Virus record (IMG/VR): IMGVR_UViG_3300046777_000904
Span: 1 to 36,205 of that record
Length of the DNA: 36,205 nt
Direction: 5' to 3' (one strand)
Origin: a virus
Shown: positions 29,744 through 36,205 of the stretch, piece after piece
Position numbering within the stretch: position 1 is the first letter of the stretch
Layout of the letters: each line of letters begins with the position of its first letter
Made by a program: the position numbers and the translations under genes
The notes under the pieces: model-generated
Seen by the model: only the letters and a program-made list of their open reading frames with translations
Told to the model about the DNA's origin: nothing
Database searches by the model: none

Positions 29744-30958
29744 ATGGCTGGAGAAAAAAAAATAATTAAGGATTATACCGAAAGCACCAATCCCACATCA
29801 TCATGGTTTGTCCTTGTTGATGACGGTACGGGCAATTACTACAAGGTAAAACTTTCAAACCTTCCAGGAGGTGGTGGCACTCTTACACAACTGTCAACCC
29901 CTACCCTGACGGCAACGCCTTCAAGCAGTACGGTCATTGGTCTTTCATGGACTAACGTAGCAAACGAAAGCAGTTACTTGCTTGAATGGTCTGCAAATGG
30001 CACAACGGGATGGACACAAATAGGCGGCACCATTGCAGCCAACACTACAACCTATTCCCACACGGGTCTGAATCCGGGCACTCTTTATTACTATCGTGTG
30101 AAGGCGATAGGTGACAATGTAACGTATAGTAATAGCAACTATTCACCCGTCACATCCACTACAACATCGGCAATAGATAGCGATGCACAAGCGTTTCTGA
30201 CGGCAGCTGCTATTACGGATGAAACGATTAGCAATGCAATCAATGCGCTGGTGGTGAAGATGAAGGCAGACGGCATATGGACGAAGATGGATGCGGTTTA
30301 TCCGTTCGTGGGTGGTTCATCTTCTTCCCATGCGGTCAACCTTAAAAACCCCGGTACGTTCAACTTGACATTTAACGGAACGTGGACACATAGCGTTACG
30401 GGTGGTAAGCCAAACGGAACAGATGGGTACGCAGACACAGGGTACATTCCACGGGTCAACCTTACGCAATTCAGTTCTGCAATAGGTTTGTATTCCCGTG
30501 ACAATCCGACCCTTACTGCAAGTGAATACAGGGTTATGATGGGCGTGCAGAAGGCTGGGATAGATACATCTTTAGTTTACTACAACGCATCCAGCACGGA
30601 TAGGCTATTTGGTGCAGCCGGATCAAACACTAATTCGGGTTATAACGAAGGTGTATTGGAGAACCCGAAGACTTCCTATAATCGTTTATTAGTAATTTCC
30701 CGGACAGGCGCATCCGTTATTAAGATGTTCCGCAACGGGTCGCAGATAAGCACAACCAACACAACCACAACGGCAGAAAATAACCCTGAAACGTATAAGG
30801 TATATTTGGGAGCGCAAAACGTGGATGGAACGGCATCATACTTTTCCAACATCGAATTTGCCTTCGCTTTCATGGGTGATGGATTGGCTGATGCAGAAGT
30901 TAGCAATCTTGCAACTGCCGTAAATACATTGCAAACCACTTTGGGGAGGAACGTATAA
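29744..30958 (+). CDS. Virion appendage protein with FN3 domain
   Basis: The product has 404 residues. Residues 1-45 (KKIIKDYTESTNPTSSWFVL, then YYKVKLSNLPGGGG) are a docking segment often seen at the start of phage appendages. Residues 50-140 form a fibronectin type III domain (IGLSWTNVANESSYLLEWSA, LNPGTLYYYRVKAIG). The remaining 260 residues are beta-rich and lectin-like, with many Thr, Ser, Asn and Gly. It could bind host glycans. The next gene, a beta-propeller, follows without gap, so both may form one adsorption structure. Confidence 0.7.
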   Translation: MAGEKKIIKDYTESTNPTSSWFVLVDDGTGNYYKVKLSNLPGGGGTLTQLSTPTLTATPSSSTVIGLSWTNVANESSYLLEWSANGTTGWTQIGGTIAANTTTYSHTGLNPGTLYYYRVKAIGDNVTYSNSNYSPVTSTTTSAIDSDAQAFLTAAAITDETISNAINALVVKMKADGIWTKMDAVYPFVGGSSSSHAVNLKNPGTFNLTFNGTWTHSVTGGKPNGTDGYADTGYIPRVNLTQFSSAIGLYSRDNPTLTASEYRVMMGVQKAGIDTSLVYYNASSTDRLFGAAGSNTNSGYNEGVLENPKTSYNRLLVISRTGASVIKMFRNGSQISTTNTTTTAENNPETYKVYLGAQNVDGTASYFSNIEFAFAFMGDGLADAEVSNLATAVNTLQTTLGRNV

Positions 30959-31924
30959 ATGAAGTTATACTTCGGAAATAACGCAATACAGGGAAGCGGT
31001 ACTGCATCCTACACGTGGGAAGAAAGAACACCCACAGGCCGACCAGCGGCAAGGGATGGATCGTTCGGTTTTAGTATTGGCGGAAATGACTACATAGCGT
31101 TCGGATGGACAGGCAGCAACAATAGTCTGCAAGACTTTTACAAGTCCACGGACTTAGGTTTAACATACACAGCACAGGCAACACTTCCTTTCGAAAAGCG
31201 GCACACGGTAGCAACTTACATCCTTTCAGATAGTGTGTATCTTGTCGGTGGTGATGTATTCTATCCCGGCACGGATAGCTGGACATTCAACGGCACCACA
31301 TGGACACAAAAGGCAAGTAACTGCGGCATAGGTGTGCGGTCATTGATGGGCGCAGTATATCACAATGGAGCATTTTATATCGTGGGCGGTCAGGTCGACA
31401 GGCTTATATCTGCCGGGAAGTATGACAACGTTCTGAGATCAACTGATAACTGCGTGTCCTTCCAGCAGATTGCAACCACTCCCTTTGTGTGCGGTAATAT
31501 GTGGGGCGCAGTCGCATCTTATAAGGGTCGCATATGGAAGATAGGGGGCGGCATATACGATGATGGAAGTTTGAACAATAGAACATATCCTAAAGAAATA
31601 TATAGCAGCGCAGACGGCATCACATGGGTATATGAAGGAATCTTCCCCGGCAGCGGAAGGCAGTATCATCAGACCATTGTATGGGATGATAAGTTGTGGG
31701 TCATCGGTGGTTTCTATAATGTCGGCTCAACACTTGACAACCTGGGCGATACATGGTATTCAACTAATGGAGTTGATTGGGTTGAAAAGACAGGCACCAA
31801 AATCACCGATCTTCATGCTCTGACGGCATGGGTTGCAGCGGATGGCAACGTTCATACATCGGGCGGTAGCACGGATCCGGGCACACAAATCACGAATAAA
31901 TATCACGTTCTAAAACGTTCGTAA
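30959..31924 (+). CDS. Kelch-like beta-propeller protein
   Basis: The product has 321 residues. Repeated blades are visible, each with a Trp-x-x or Thr-Trp step and a Gly-Gly pair: VYLVGGDVFYPGTDSWTFNG, FYIVGGQVDRLIS, IWKIGGGIYDDG, LWVIGGFYNVGSTLDNLGD and YSTNGVDWVEKTG. Several also carry BNR-like STDxGxT elements (KSTDLGLTYTAQ, RSTDNCVSFQQ). Five or six blades fit the length. Such propellers bind sugars or proteins. There is no signal peptide, so it is probably part of the virion, at the tail or as a receptor-binding protein. Confidence 0.75.
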   Translation: MKLYFGNNAIQGSGTASYTWEERTPTGRPAARDGSFGFSIGGNDYIAFGWTGSNNSLQDFYKSTDLGLTYTAQATLPFEKRHTVATYILSDSVYLVGGDVFYPGTDSWTFNGTTWTQKASNCGIGVRSLMGAVYHNGAFYIVGGQVDRLISAGKYDNVLRSTDNCVSFQQIATTPFVCGNMWGAVASYKGRIWKIGGGIYDDGSLNNRTYPKEIYSSADGITWVYEGIFPGSGRQYHQTIVWDDKLWVIGGFYNVGSTLDNLGDTWYSTNGVDWVEKTGTKITDLHALTAWVAADGNVHTSGGSTDPGTQITNKYHVLKRS

Positions 31925-32322
31925 TGTCTTATAAATCGAAGTCTAATTTTAAACAGGAAAACACCGATGCCTTCACGTCAGGCAGCAATAAGTGGACAGG
32001 CGATGAGGTACAAAGTGGCTTTGCCAATGTAGCCGATTCGGCTATGTGGATTGACGAGAAAGTGACAATGGCTGCCCTTAATTATGACTGCTCATTGTCA
32101 TCTTTGCAAGAAAAAACGTTGACAGTTAATAGTGCGCTGACCATCAGCAACCCCGTTGCCGGGCAATACTATACGCTGATAAAAAAAGGAGCGTACACCC
32201 TTACCCTTCCGGCCGGGTTCAGCGCATCGGGCAGCGTTACAGGAACAGGCACAACGGTCATCACGTTCATGTATGATGGCACATCCTATTATTTCAACTT
32301 CGCAACTTATAGTGTGGTATGA
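31924..32322 (+). CDS. Small beta-rich appendage protein
   Basis: The product has 132 residues. The N-terminal part (SGSNKWTGDEVQSGFANVAD) is soluble. The second half is a row of beta strands with QYYTLIKKGAYTLTLPAGFS and TVITFMYDGTSYYFNF, a pattern seen in stalks and C-terminal parts of phage fibres. It is probably structural and linked to the two appendage genes before it. The start overlaps the previous stop by one base and the stop overlaps the next ATG. Confidence 0.6.
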   Translation: MSYKSKSNFKQENTDAFTSGSNKWTGDEVQSGFANVADSAMWIDEKVTMAALNYDCSLSSLQEKTLTVNSALTISNPVAGQYYTLIKKGAYTLTLPAGFSASGSVTGTGTTVITFMYDGTSYYFNFATYSVV

Positions 32323-32534
32323 CGAAGGAAATGATGTTGACGATTATAATCCAAACATTAGGCTTTGGAATCGGCCTGTTCAAAATATACACCGACATGA
32401 AGGTAAAATTGAAGGAGTTGGACATCCGCTTGTCACAAGTGGAAAAACAGGATGATGAAATTTATACCAAACTTGACAAGATTATGGACAAACTTTCGGC
32501 ACTTGAATTAAAAATGGAGCGTAATAATCATTAA
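32319..32534 (+). CDS. Membrane-anchored coiled-coil protein of the lysis cassette
   Basis: The product has 71 residues. Residues 5-23 (MMLTIIIQTLGFGIGLFKIY) form one membrane span. Residues 26-68 are a coiled coil (KLKELDIRLSQVEKQDDEIY, then LDKIMDKLSALELKMER). This resembles XhlA-type lysis proteins turned around, with the helix first. It opens the lysis cassette and may work with the holin. The overlap ATGA ties it to the upstream structural gene. Confidence 0.6.
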   Translation: MTKEMMLTIIIQTLGFGIGLFKIYTDMKVKLKELDIRLSQVEKQDDEIYTKLDKIMDKLSALELKMERNNH

Positions 32535-32537
32535 CAT

Positions 32538-32822
32538 ATGTCTGAACAAACTAACAAAATCATTAGCCTTTTTATCTTGTTTATCGTCCTTGGCGGTCTT
32601 GTTGTAGGCATCACAACTCCCGGTACTATCATGCACGATAGCATTGTAAGTACCCCGTGGTATCTTCATGCGATTGGTGGCGTAACACTTTGCGCTGCTT
32701 TGTATGTTTTTTACAAACTGATTAAAAGCGAATGGGAGGGCATTGCTTATATTATTGCCATTGCCGTCTTGCTTATCTTTTCCCTGTCAGCATTTATGGG
32801 GTTTGGTAATTATGTCATATGA
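32538..32822 (+). CDS. Holin candidate, three membrane spans
   Basis: The product has 94 residues with three clear hydrophobic spans (about 8-27, 42-60 and 69-90), the layout of a class I holin. The N-terminus is short and polar (MSEQTNKI). It would form lesions in the inner membrane that let the endolysin out. Its position between the coiled-coil protein and another membrane protein, three genes before the endolysin, supports the call. No exact family is recognised. Confidence 0.55.
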   Translation: MSEQTNKIISLFILFIVLGGLVVGITTPGTIMHDSIVSTPWYLHAIGGVTLCAALYVFYKLIKSEWEGIAYIIAIAVLLIFSLSAFMGFGNYVI

Positions 32823-33058
32823 CTAAGTTCGGACTTGATCAAATCGAATCCCCACCCCCTAAGTGGTGGCGTAAATTGGAAAGGGCGGTCATCATCGGCA
32901 TTGCCCCCGGCATAACTGCCATGATGATGTCCGTCATTAAAGATGCCGAAAATCAGGCCGTTGCAGTTTCATGCGTGACCTTGTTTACAGGGATGGTGAA
33001 GGCGGTAGGTATATTTTTGGGTAACGGAGATCAGTATGCAGATGCGGACAATATTTAG
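32819..33058 (+). CDS. Second holin-like membrane protein
   Basis: The product has 79 residues. After a polar start with PPPKWWRKLERA come two hydrophobic stretches (23-40 and 47-66), suggesting two spans as in class II holins. The tail is acidic (GDQYADADNI). It may be the holin, an antiholin or a pinholin beside the 32538 product. The next gene, a spanin, starts inside its last 23 nt. Confidence 0.5.
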   Translation: MTKFGLDQIESPPPKWWRKLERAVIIGIAPGITAMMMSVIKDAENQAVAVSCVTLFTGMVKAVGIFLGNGDQYADADNI

Positions 33059-33491
33059 CATCATAGTAATTTTATCCTTTGCGTCTTGCAACCCCGTCAA
33101 AAAGGTATTGCAATCCCCAGCAATGACCGAACGGGTGGTAGTGGAATATCTGAAAGCCAACCCACCAAAGACACAAACATTTTACCTTCCGGGGAAAGAT
33201 ACCACAATCATAAAAGATACGATAATATACGATTCTATACGATTGCCGTACCCTGTCAATCACAAGTACACGGAGATACGATACGTTGACAGGCTTGTTA
33301 GGGATACCATCAAAATAGTGGATCGTTCCTTTGATTCATTGTACATCCGCAAGATTAATGCGCTGGAAGCCATTGTGAGCCAATTACAGGCCGACAATAA
33401 GGATATGCGGAAGGAAATATGGACATGGCGAATAGTGGCAGCCATAGCCTTTATTTTGCTCATGTTTGCGGTTTATAAATTATTTCGTTAG
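33036..33491 (+). CDS. Unimolecular spanin (u-spanin)
   Basis: The product has 151 residues. The N-terminus is a lipoprotein signal (FSIIVILSFASC, lipid-modified Cys18). The body is extended and charged, with repeated DTI and DRL units that can span the periplasm. Residues 132-149 (RIVAAIAFILLMFAVYKL) form a C-terminal membrane helix. A lipid anchor in the outer membrane plus an inner membrane helix in one chain is the layout of the phage T1 u-spanin. It would fuse both membranes in the last step of lysis. Phe at -3 of the lipobox is not ideal. An alternative start lies at the second Met (33042). Confidence 0.7.
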   Translation: MQMRTIFSIIVILSFASCNPVKKVLQSPAMTERVVVEYLKANPPKTQTFYLPGKDTTIIKDTIIYDSIRLPYPVNHKYTEIRYVDRLVRDTIKIVDRSFDSLYIRKINALEAIVSQLQADNKDMRKEIWTWRIVAAIAFILLMFAVYKLFR

Positions 33492-33512
33492 GTTTGCCTT
33501 AAACCTTACAAA

Positions 33513-33998
33513 ATGATACATACAGTACAAAAGAACCGCCACCGCTTTCTGCCCTCAATCTTCGGTCTATTCTTTAAGAAAAAAATCTGCTACGATGTTT
33601 GTTTCCTTGAGGGTAGCGAATACGATATAGACACCGACCAGGCCGACATCAACAAGTTGTTCGGTGTAGGATTCTTTCCGCACCATCATATACATTCAGC
33701 ACGTTTCGGATGGCGGTACAACCCGGACAAGGTAGCCATTGAATTGATGGCATATTTTTACGATAACGGAGTTCGAAAATCCGAATACGTAGGCGAGTGC
33801 ATGATAGGTGAGATTGTTCGCTGCGAGTTGACCATTTCCAAAAGTTACTACATCTTTGGCGTTCGTCATCGTTACGGGCGATACAAGTATTCCTTCAAGC
33901 ATATCAGTCCATCTTTTAAAGCCATAGGTTATAAGCTGGGGCCATATTTTGGAGGAAACCGCACGGCACCACATCGTATAAAAATCATGCTCAAATGA
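33513..33998 (+). CDS. Conserved protein of unknown function in the lysis cassette
   Basis: The product has 161 residues. After a basic start (QKNRHRFLPSIFGLFFKKK) the pattern is FFPHHHIHSARFGWRYNPDK, IELMAYFYDNG and, near the end, YKLGPYFGGNRTAPHRIKI. I recall this beta-rich family from Bacteroidota genomes and phages, but its function is not known to me. The His-rich HHHIH might bind a metal. It lies between spanin and endolysin and overlaps the endolysin start by ATGA, so a role in lysis or envelope breakdown is possible but unproven. Confidence 0.65.
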   Translation: MIHTVQKNRHRFLPSIFGLFFKKKICYDVCFLEGSEYDIDTDQADINKLFGVGFFPHHHIHSARFGWRYNPDKVAIELMAYFYDNGVRKSEYVGECMIGEIVRCELTISKSYYIFGVRHRYGRYKYSFKHISPSFKAIGYKLGPYFGGNRTAPHRIKIMLK

Positions 33999-34504
33999 AT
34001 CAGCAATACATTATTCAAATAGCCGAATCCTATCTTGGCGAACAGGAAACACCGGGGAATGGTGGATGGACTGACAAAGATTTTGAACGTCAGATGCGAA
34101 ATGTGGGATGGCAACCCGGACAAGCATGGTGCAGTTACTTCTGCGAATTGGTGATGAAGAAAGCCTATGCTGGGAATCCCATGCTATTAAATGCATTTGA
34201 CAAATTGTTTTCACCATCAGCAACCGCAACCTTCAGTAATTTTGCAGGATCAAAGATGTTCCCTGTACTTAAAAGACCGGAGCCGGGGGCATTGGTTGTT
34301 TGGAGATATGGCACAGGATGGACGGGGCACATTGGTATAGTCACGAGCGAATTGCAGGGCAGCAGCTTTAAGACGATTGAAGGGAATACCAATAAGGCCG
34401 GAGAGCGTGAAGGAATGTTCGTGATGCGTAAGACCAGGGTGCATGGAGCAACGGTATTAAGTAAAGGATTGAACCTATTGGGTTACATAAAGGTGGCAAG
34501 ATAG
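33995..34504 (+). CDS. Endolysin, CHAP/NlpC-P60-type peptidase
   Basis: The product has 169 residues. QAWCSYFCELV (43-53) carries the catalytic Cys46, GHIGIVTS (111-118) the catalytic His112, and TIEGNTN (127-133) the third polar residue, Glu129 or Asn131. This is the papain-like peptidoglycan amidase/endopeptidase core, with no separate binding domain. A signal peptide is missing, so export depends on the holin. It ends the lysis cassette and the long late operon, 34 nt before the terminator. Confidence 0.85.
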   Translation: MNQQYIIQIAESYLGEQETPGNGGWTDKDFERQMRNVGWQPGQAWCSYFCELVMKKAYAGNPMLLNAFDKLFSPSATATFSNFAGSKMFPVLKRPEPGALVVWRYGTGWTGHIGIVTSELQGSSFKTIEGNTNKAGEREGMFVMRKTRVHGATVLSKGLNLLGYIKVAR

Positions 34505-34538
34505 TCTTGTGATGTTCATTTTGTTTGGTTTCATATTT

Positions 34539-34571
34539 CCCCCCTGCCGTGTCCACGGTGGGGGTTTTTAT
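34539..34571 (+). terminator. Rho-independent terminator of the late operon
   Basis: CCCCC (34540-34544) pairs with GGGGG (34560-34564). The stem is continued, past one bulged T, by GCCGT with ACGGT around the loop GTCC. Then TTTTTATTT follows. It marks the end of the late genes and the border to the early operon. Confidence 0.85.
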
Positions 34572-34572
34572 T

Positions 34573-34587
34573 TGCAACAATGTTGCA
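34573..34587. promoter_or_regulatory. Perfect palindrome, candidate operator of the early operon
   Basis: TGCAACA-A-TGTTGCA is a 15-bp perfect inverted repeat around one central base. It lies between the late terminator and the presumed early promoter, about 50 nt upstream of the -7 box. The small HTH protein at 34856 is a candidate binder. It could also be part of the terminator region by chance. Confidence 0.4.
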
Positions 34588-34621
34588 GAAATAAGTATAA
34601 AAAATCTATAAAAAAATTAGG

Positions 34622-34648
34622 TTGGTATATAGAAACCTTATACTTTAG
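34622..34648 (+). promoter_or_regulatory. Candidate early promoter
   Basis: TTG (34622-34624) and TATACTTTAG (34639-34648) lie 19 to 26 nt before the first early ATG at 34667. The second block approximates the Bacteroidota -7 box, and its TTATACTT core recurs at 2147-2154. The spacing to TTG is shorter than the consensus. The whole stretch 34588-34660 is A/T-rich. Confidence 0.35.
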
Positions 34649-34666
34649 CATTCTAAATCAAACAAA

Positions 34667-34837
34667 ATGAAAAATTATCGTCTCGTTATCGACCATCAGA
34701 CTACAAACTTTTACGCCGACAGCTTTGAAACTTTGCACATTCAAGCGCACAGCCGTAACGAAGCCATGCAATATGCAAGGCGAATTTCCCGTCAGAACAA
34801 CTTTGCAAAAATTGTTTCTCTTCGTTTAATTAAATAA
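34667..34837 (+). CDS. 56-residue early protein
   Basis: The frame encodes 56 residues (MKNYRLVIDHQTTNFYADSF at the start). The layout is a beta strand, a second strand (LHIQAHSRNEAMQYA leading into a helix) and a basic end (ISRQNNFAKIVSLRLIK). It resembles a small ferredoxin-like or Arc-like fold, but I recognise no family. It is the first gene after the candidate early promoter, so its product would appear first after infection. Confidence 0.55.
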   Translation: MKNYRLVIDHQTTNFYADSFETLHIQAHSRNEAMQYARRISRQNNFAKIVSLRLIK

Positions 34838-34855
34838 CCTAAACCCAATTAACAA

Positions 34856-35059
34856 ATGGAAATTTCGGAAGTATTGTTTGACAAGTTCACAGCATTGCGT
34901 AAGCCATCAGATGCGGCAGAGATTGCCAAGATTAACGGGTGCAGCAAGATTTTAATTTACAAGGCATTGCAGACCCGTAAATGCTCCCAGCGTGTCCTTG
35001 ATATGCTGATAGCATTCTATGCCGAAAAAGAGGAATCAATTAAGTCAATCACCAACTAA
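34856..35059 (+). CDS. Small HTH regulator
   Basis: The product has 67 residues. Residues 18-46 (SDAAEIAKINGCSKILIYKA, then LQTRKCSQRVLDML) give a helix-turn-helix of the Cro/LacI-like kind. A short acidic tail follows (AEKEESIKSITN). It probably binds an operator near the early promoter; the palindrome at 34573-34587 is a candidate. With no integrase nearby, a transcription switch within the lytic cycle is more likely than lysogeny control. Confidence 0.65.
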   Translation: MEISEVLFDKFTALRKPSDAAEIAKINGCSKILIYKALQTRKCSQRVLDMLIAFYAEKEESIKSITN

Positions 35060-35076
35060 ACCTAAAACCAAAAACC

Positions 35077-35352
35077 ATGAACATTTCACAGGACTTTATC
35101 GACTACGTACAAGAAAGCGGTTATAATTTATACCGCTCTGAACGTGCTTGTCATTTTAGCAACAATGGCAAGTACATCATCATATACGATGATGGCGATC
35201 TGTCACATAATGTTGAGGGTGTAACTGTCTGCATTTACAAGCACGTTAACCGCATGAGTCTTTTCACATTTGCCCTTCTTCTTCATGCCATCGGTGCAGT
35301 TGACATGAAGGAAAATTTCCGCAAGGTTAAAACAGGGGAGGTCACTATATGA
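35077..35352 (+). CDS. Hypothetical early protein
   Basis: The product has 91 residues (MNISQDFIDYVQESGYNLYR at the start). It is mixed alpha-beta with an acidic loop (YIIIYDDGDLSHN) and a helix SLFTFALLLHAIGAV that is hydrophobic but probably not a membrane span. I do not recognise it. The leader CCTAAAACCAAAAACC before its ATG is the same A-rich type as at 105-119. It overlaps the annealing protein gene by ATGA. Confidence 0.65.
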   Translation: MNISQDFIDYVQESGYNLYRSERACHFSNNGKYIIIYDDGDLSHNVEGVTVCIYKHVNRMSLFTFALLLHAIGAVDMKENFRKVKTGEVTI

Positions 35353-36095
35353 AAAAGCAAGAAGTATCTAAAAAAGACGAATCAGTAGTTGCATCCCTTA
35401 TTCTGGCCGGGGACTTGTCAAAGATGTCCGCAGATGATAAGGTTAGATATTACAACGGGTATTGTGAACGTTTGGGTCTCGACCCGTTCACAAAGCCATT
35501 TGACCTTCTCCGTCTATCCGGCAAAGAGATATTGTACTGCACCAGATCGGGTGCGCAGCAGCTTAACAAACTGCACAATGTCAGCCATGCTATAACTTCC
35601 CGTACCGTCATTCCTGATGCCGGGGTGTACGAGGTAACTGCCCGTGCGTGTCTGCCCGATGGTCGCTGCACGGAATCCATCGGTGCCGTGAGTATCATAA
35701 ACCTTAAAGGTGAACAATACGCTAACGCCGTCATGAAAGCCGAAACAAAGGCTAAACGCAGGGCAACCCTTGACCTGCTCGGATTGGGTGTGCTGGATGA
35801 AACCGAAGCCGAAAGCATAATGCCGAAGCAGCAACCGCAGCAACCGCAACTAAAGGTCAATGTGCAAACGGAAGAACAAGTCTTGAGCGTAACGGCAGAG
35901 GAAGTAGACGATGCGGAACAAATGGATTGGACGGCAAAGTATGATGATGTAAAAGGTTTGCTAATTGCCTTGAACGCAACCGAAACCATCCAGCAATTGA
36001 ATTCCGTGTATGTCAACAACCACGATCTTGTAGAGCGTGAAAAGCTAAGGAACAAATTTACCGAACAAAAAAACAGAATCCAAAATGAACAATGA
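35349..36095 (+). CDS. RecT/Bet-like single-strand annealing protein
   Basis: The product has 248 residues. The N-terminal part with YYNGYCERLGLDPFTKPFDL, LSGKEILYCTRSGAQQLNKL, the strands around YEVTARACLPDG and AVMKAETKAKRRATLDLLGL then GVLDETE follows the annealing core of the RecT/Bet group. After residue 160 comes a Gln/Pro hinge (PKQQPQQPQ) and an acidic helical tail. It would pair complementary DNA strands during phage recombination and replication. No matching exonuclease is obvious nearby. The VRR-NUC nuclease is the only nuclease of the early half. The family call is by pattern. Confidence 0.6.
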   Translation: MKKQEVSKKDESVVASLILAGDLSKMSADDKVRYYNGYCERLGLDPFTKPFDLLRLSGKEILYCTRSGAQQLNKLHNVSHAITSRTVIPDAGVYEVTARACLPDGRCTESIGAVSIINLKGEQYANAVMKAETKAKRRATLDLLGLGVLDETEAESIMPKQQPQQPQLKVNVQTEEQVLSVTAEEVDDAEQMDWTAKYDDVKGLLIALNATETIQQLNSVYVNNHDLVEREKLRNKFTEQKNRIQNEQ

Positions 36096-36174
36096 GATTG
36101 CTATTGCCTTCCTTGTTGGATGGGCATGTGCCGTGGCAGCACAGATTTTTATGGAAAAAATTAACCAAGATTAA
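36085..36174 (+). CDS. 29-residue single-span membrane protein (second copy at the contig join)
   Basis: This is the same gene as at 18-107, repeated by the terminal redundancy. It starts within the last codons of the annealing protein gene. In the circular genome there is only one copy. Confidence 0.5.
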   Translation: MNNEIAIAFLVGWACAVAAQIFMEKINQD

Positions 36175-36186
36175 AAACCAAAAACC

Positions 36187-36205
36187 ATGAGCAATTTAGA
36201 AATCC
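36187..36205 (+). CDS. 5' end of the early coiled-coil protein gene (partial)
   Basis: The first six codons (MSNLEI) repeat those of the complete gene at 120-548, which reads MSTLEI. The gene runs off the window here. Confidence 0.7.

Larger units (their letters stand above)
36068..36205. repeat. Right copy of the terminal redundancy
   Basis: The 138 bases match 1-138 except A at 36194 where position 127 has C. In the coding frame of the gene starting here the change turns Thr into Asn at residue 3. Confidence 0.85.

Noticed and set aside
1-36205. Search for CRISPR array, insertion sequence, integrase, or lysogeny module
   Set aside because: No regular repeat-spacer pattern, no transposase or recombinase motif and no repressor/antirepressor pair was seen. 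The short HTH proteins alone do not show lysogeny.

Overview
The window looks like one complete genome of a tailed phage, a siphovirus by gene content. The last 138 bases repeat the first 138 with one mismatch, so it is most simply read as a circularised contig of about 36,067 bp cut open inside an early operon. Every gene I can support lies on the + strand. Genes are packed tightly, mostly with 1 to 20 nt overlaps of the ATGA type. I see no integrase, transposase, CRISPR array or clear lysogeny repressor, so a lytic life style is the simplest reading. The host is probably a member of the Bacteroidota. Start codons lack Shine-Dalgarno sequences and follow A-rich leaders such as CCAAAAACC-ATG. 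One spacer has a TAnnTTTG-type -7 box. Many proteins belong to families I associate with Bacteroidota phages: the DUF6291-like replication protein, the tail protein with an SKTIVIPGT motif, the DUF6712-like connector and the small repeated QTAVEW proteins. No single host genus can be named from sequence alone.

Layout: an early operon starts after the terminator at 34,539 and runs through the contig join to 1,799. It holds two HTH proteins, a RecT/Bet-like annealing protein and small membrane or secreted proteins. Bases 1,800-2,269 hold no protein gene I can support. They contain two tandem tRNA-derived elements with abnormal anticodon domains, a terminator, an inverted repeat and a leader with several competing hairpins. 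Bases 2,270-6,705 hold replication and accessory genes: a replication initiator-like protein with internal DNA repeats that could be the origin, a partner gene overlapping it by 140 nt, three tandem paralogues, a VRR-NUC nuclease and a possible sigma-like protein. Bases 6,702-10,434 hold a membrane protein, three glycosyltransferases of different folds and a methyltransferase, plausibly a glycan decoration cassette.

Bases 10,777-12,373 encode the terminase. Tail genes follow to 22,930: an assembly chaperone with a T-run frameshift site, hub and baseplate-like proteins, a fibre, a metallophosphoesterase gene broken by an in-frame UAG, and the tape measure. Only then come the head genes: protease, scaffold, major capsid, portal and connectors (22,942-29,093). 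A second copy of a tail-tube-like protein, FN3 and beta-propeller appendage proteins and a lysis cassette follow. The cassette has holin candidates, a one-protein spanin and a cysteine peptidase endolysin. It closes at the terminator at 34,539. Placing the head module after the tail module and about 10-14 kb from the terminase is the reverse of the usual siphovirus order.

The points most worth a second look are the tRNA-derived pair with its structured leader, the broken metallophosphoesterase (amber codon plus an Asp-to-Asn change in a metal motif), the tandem triplicated small-gene family, the chaperone frameshift and the rearranged module order. Functions rest on motif recognition by eye; no database search was run.
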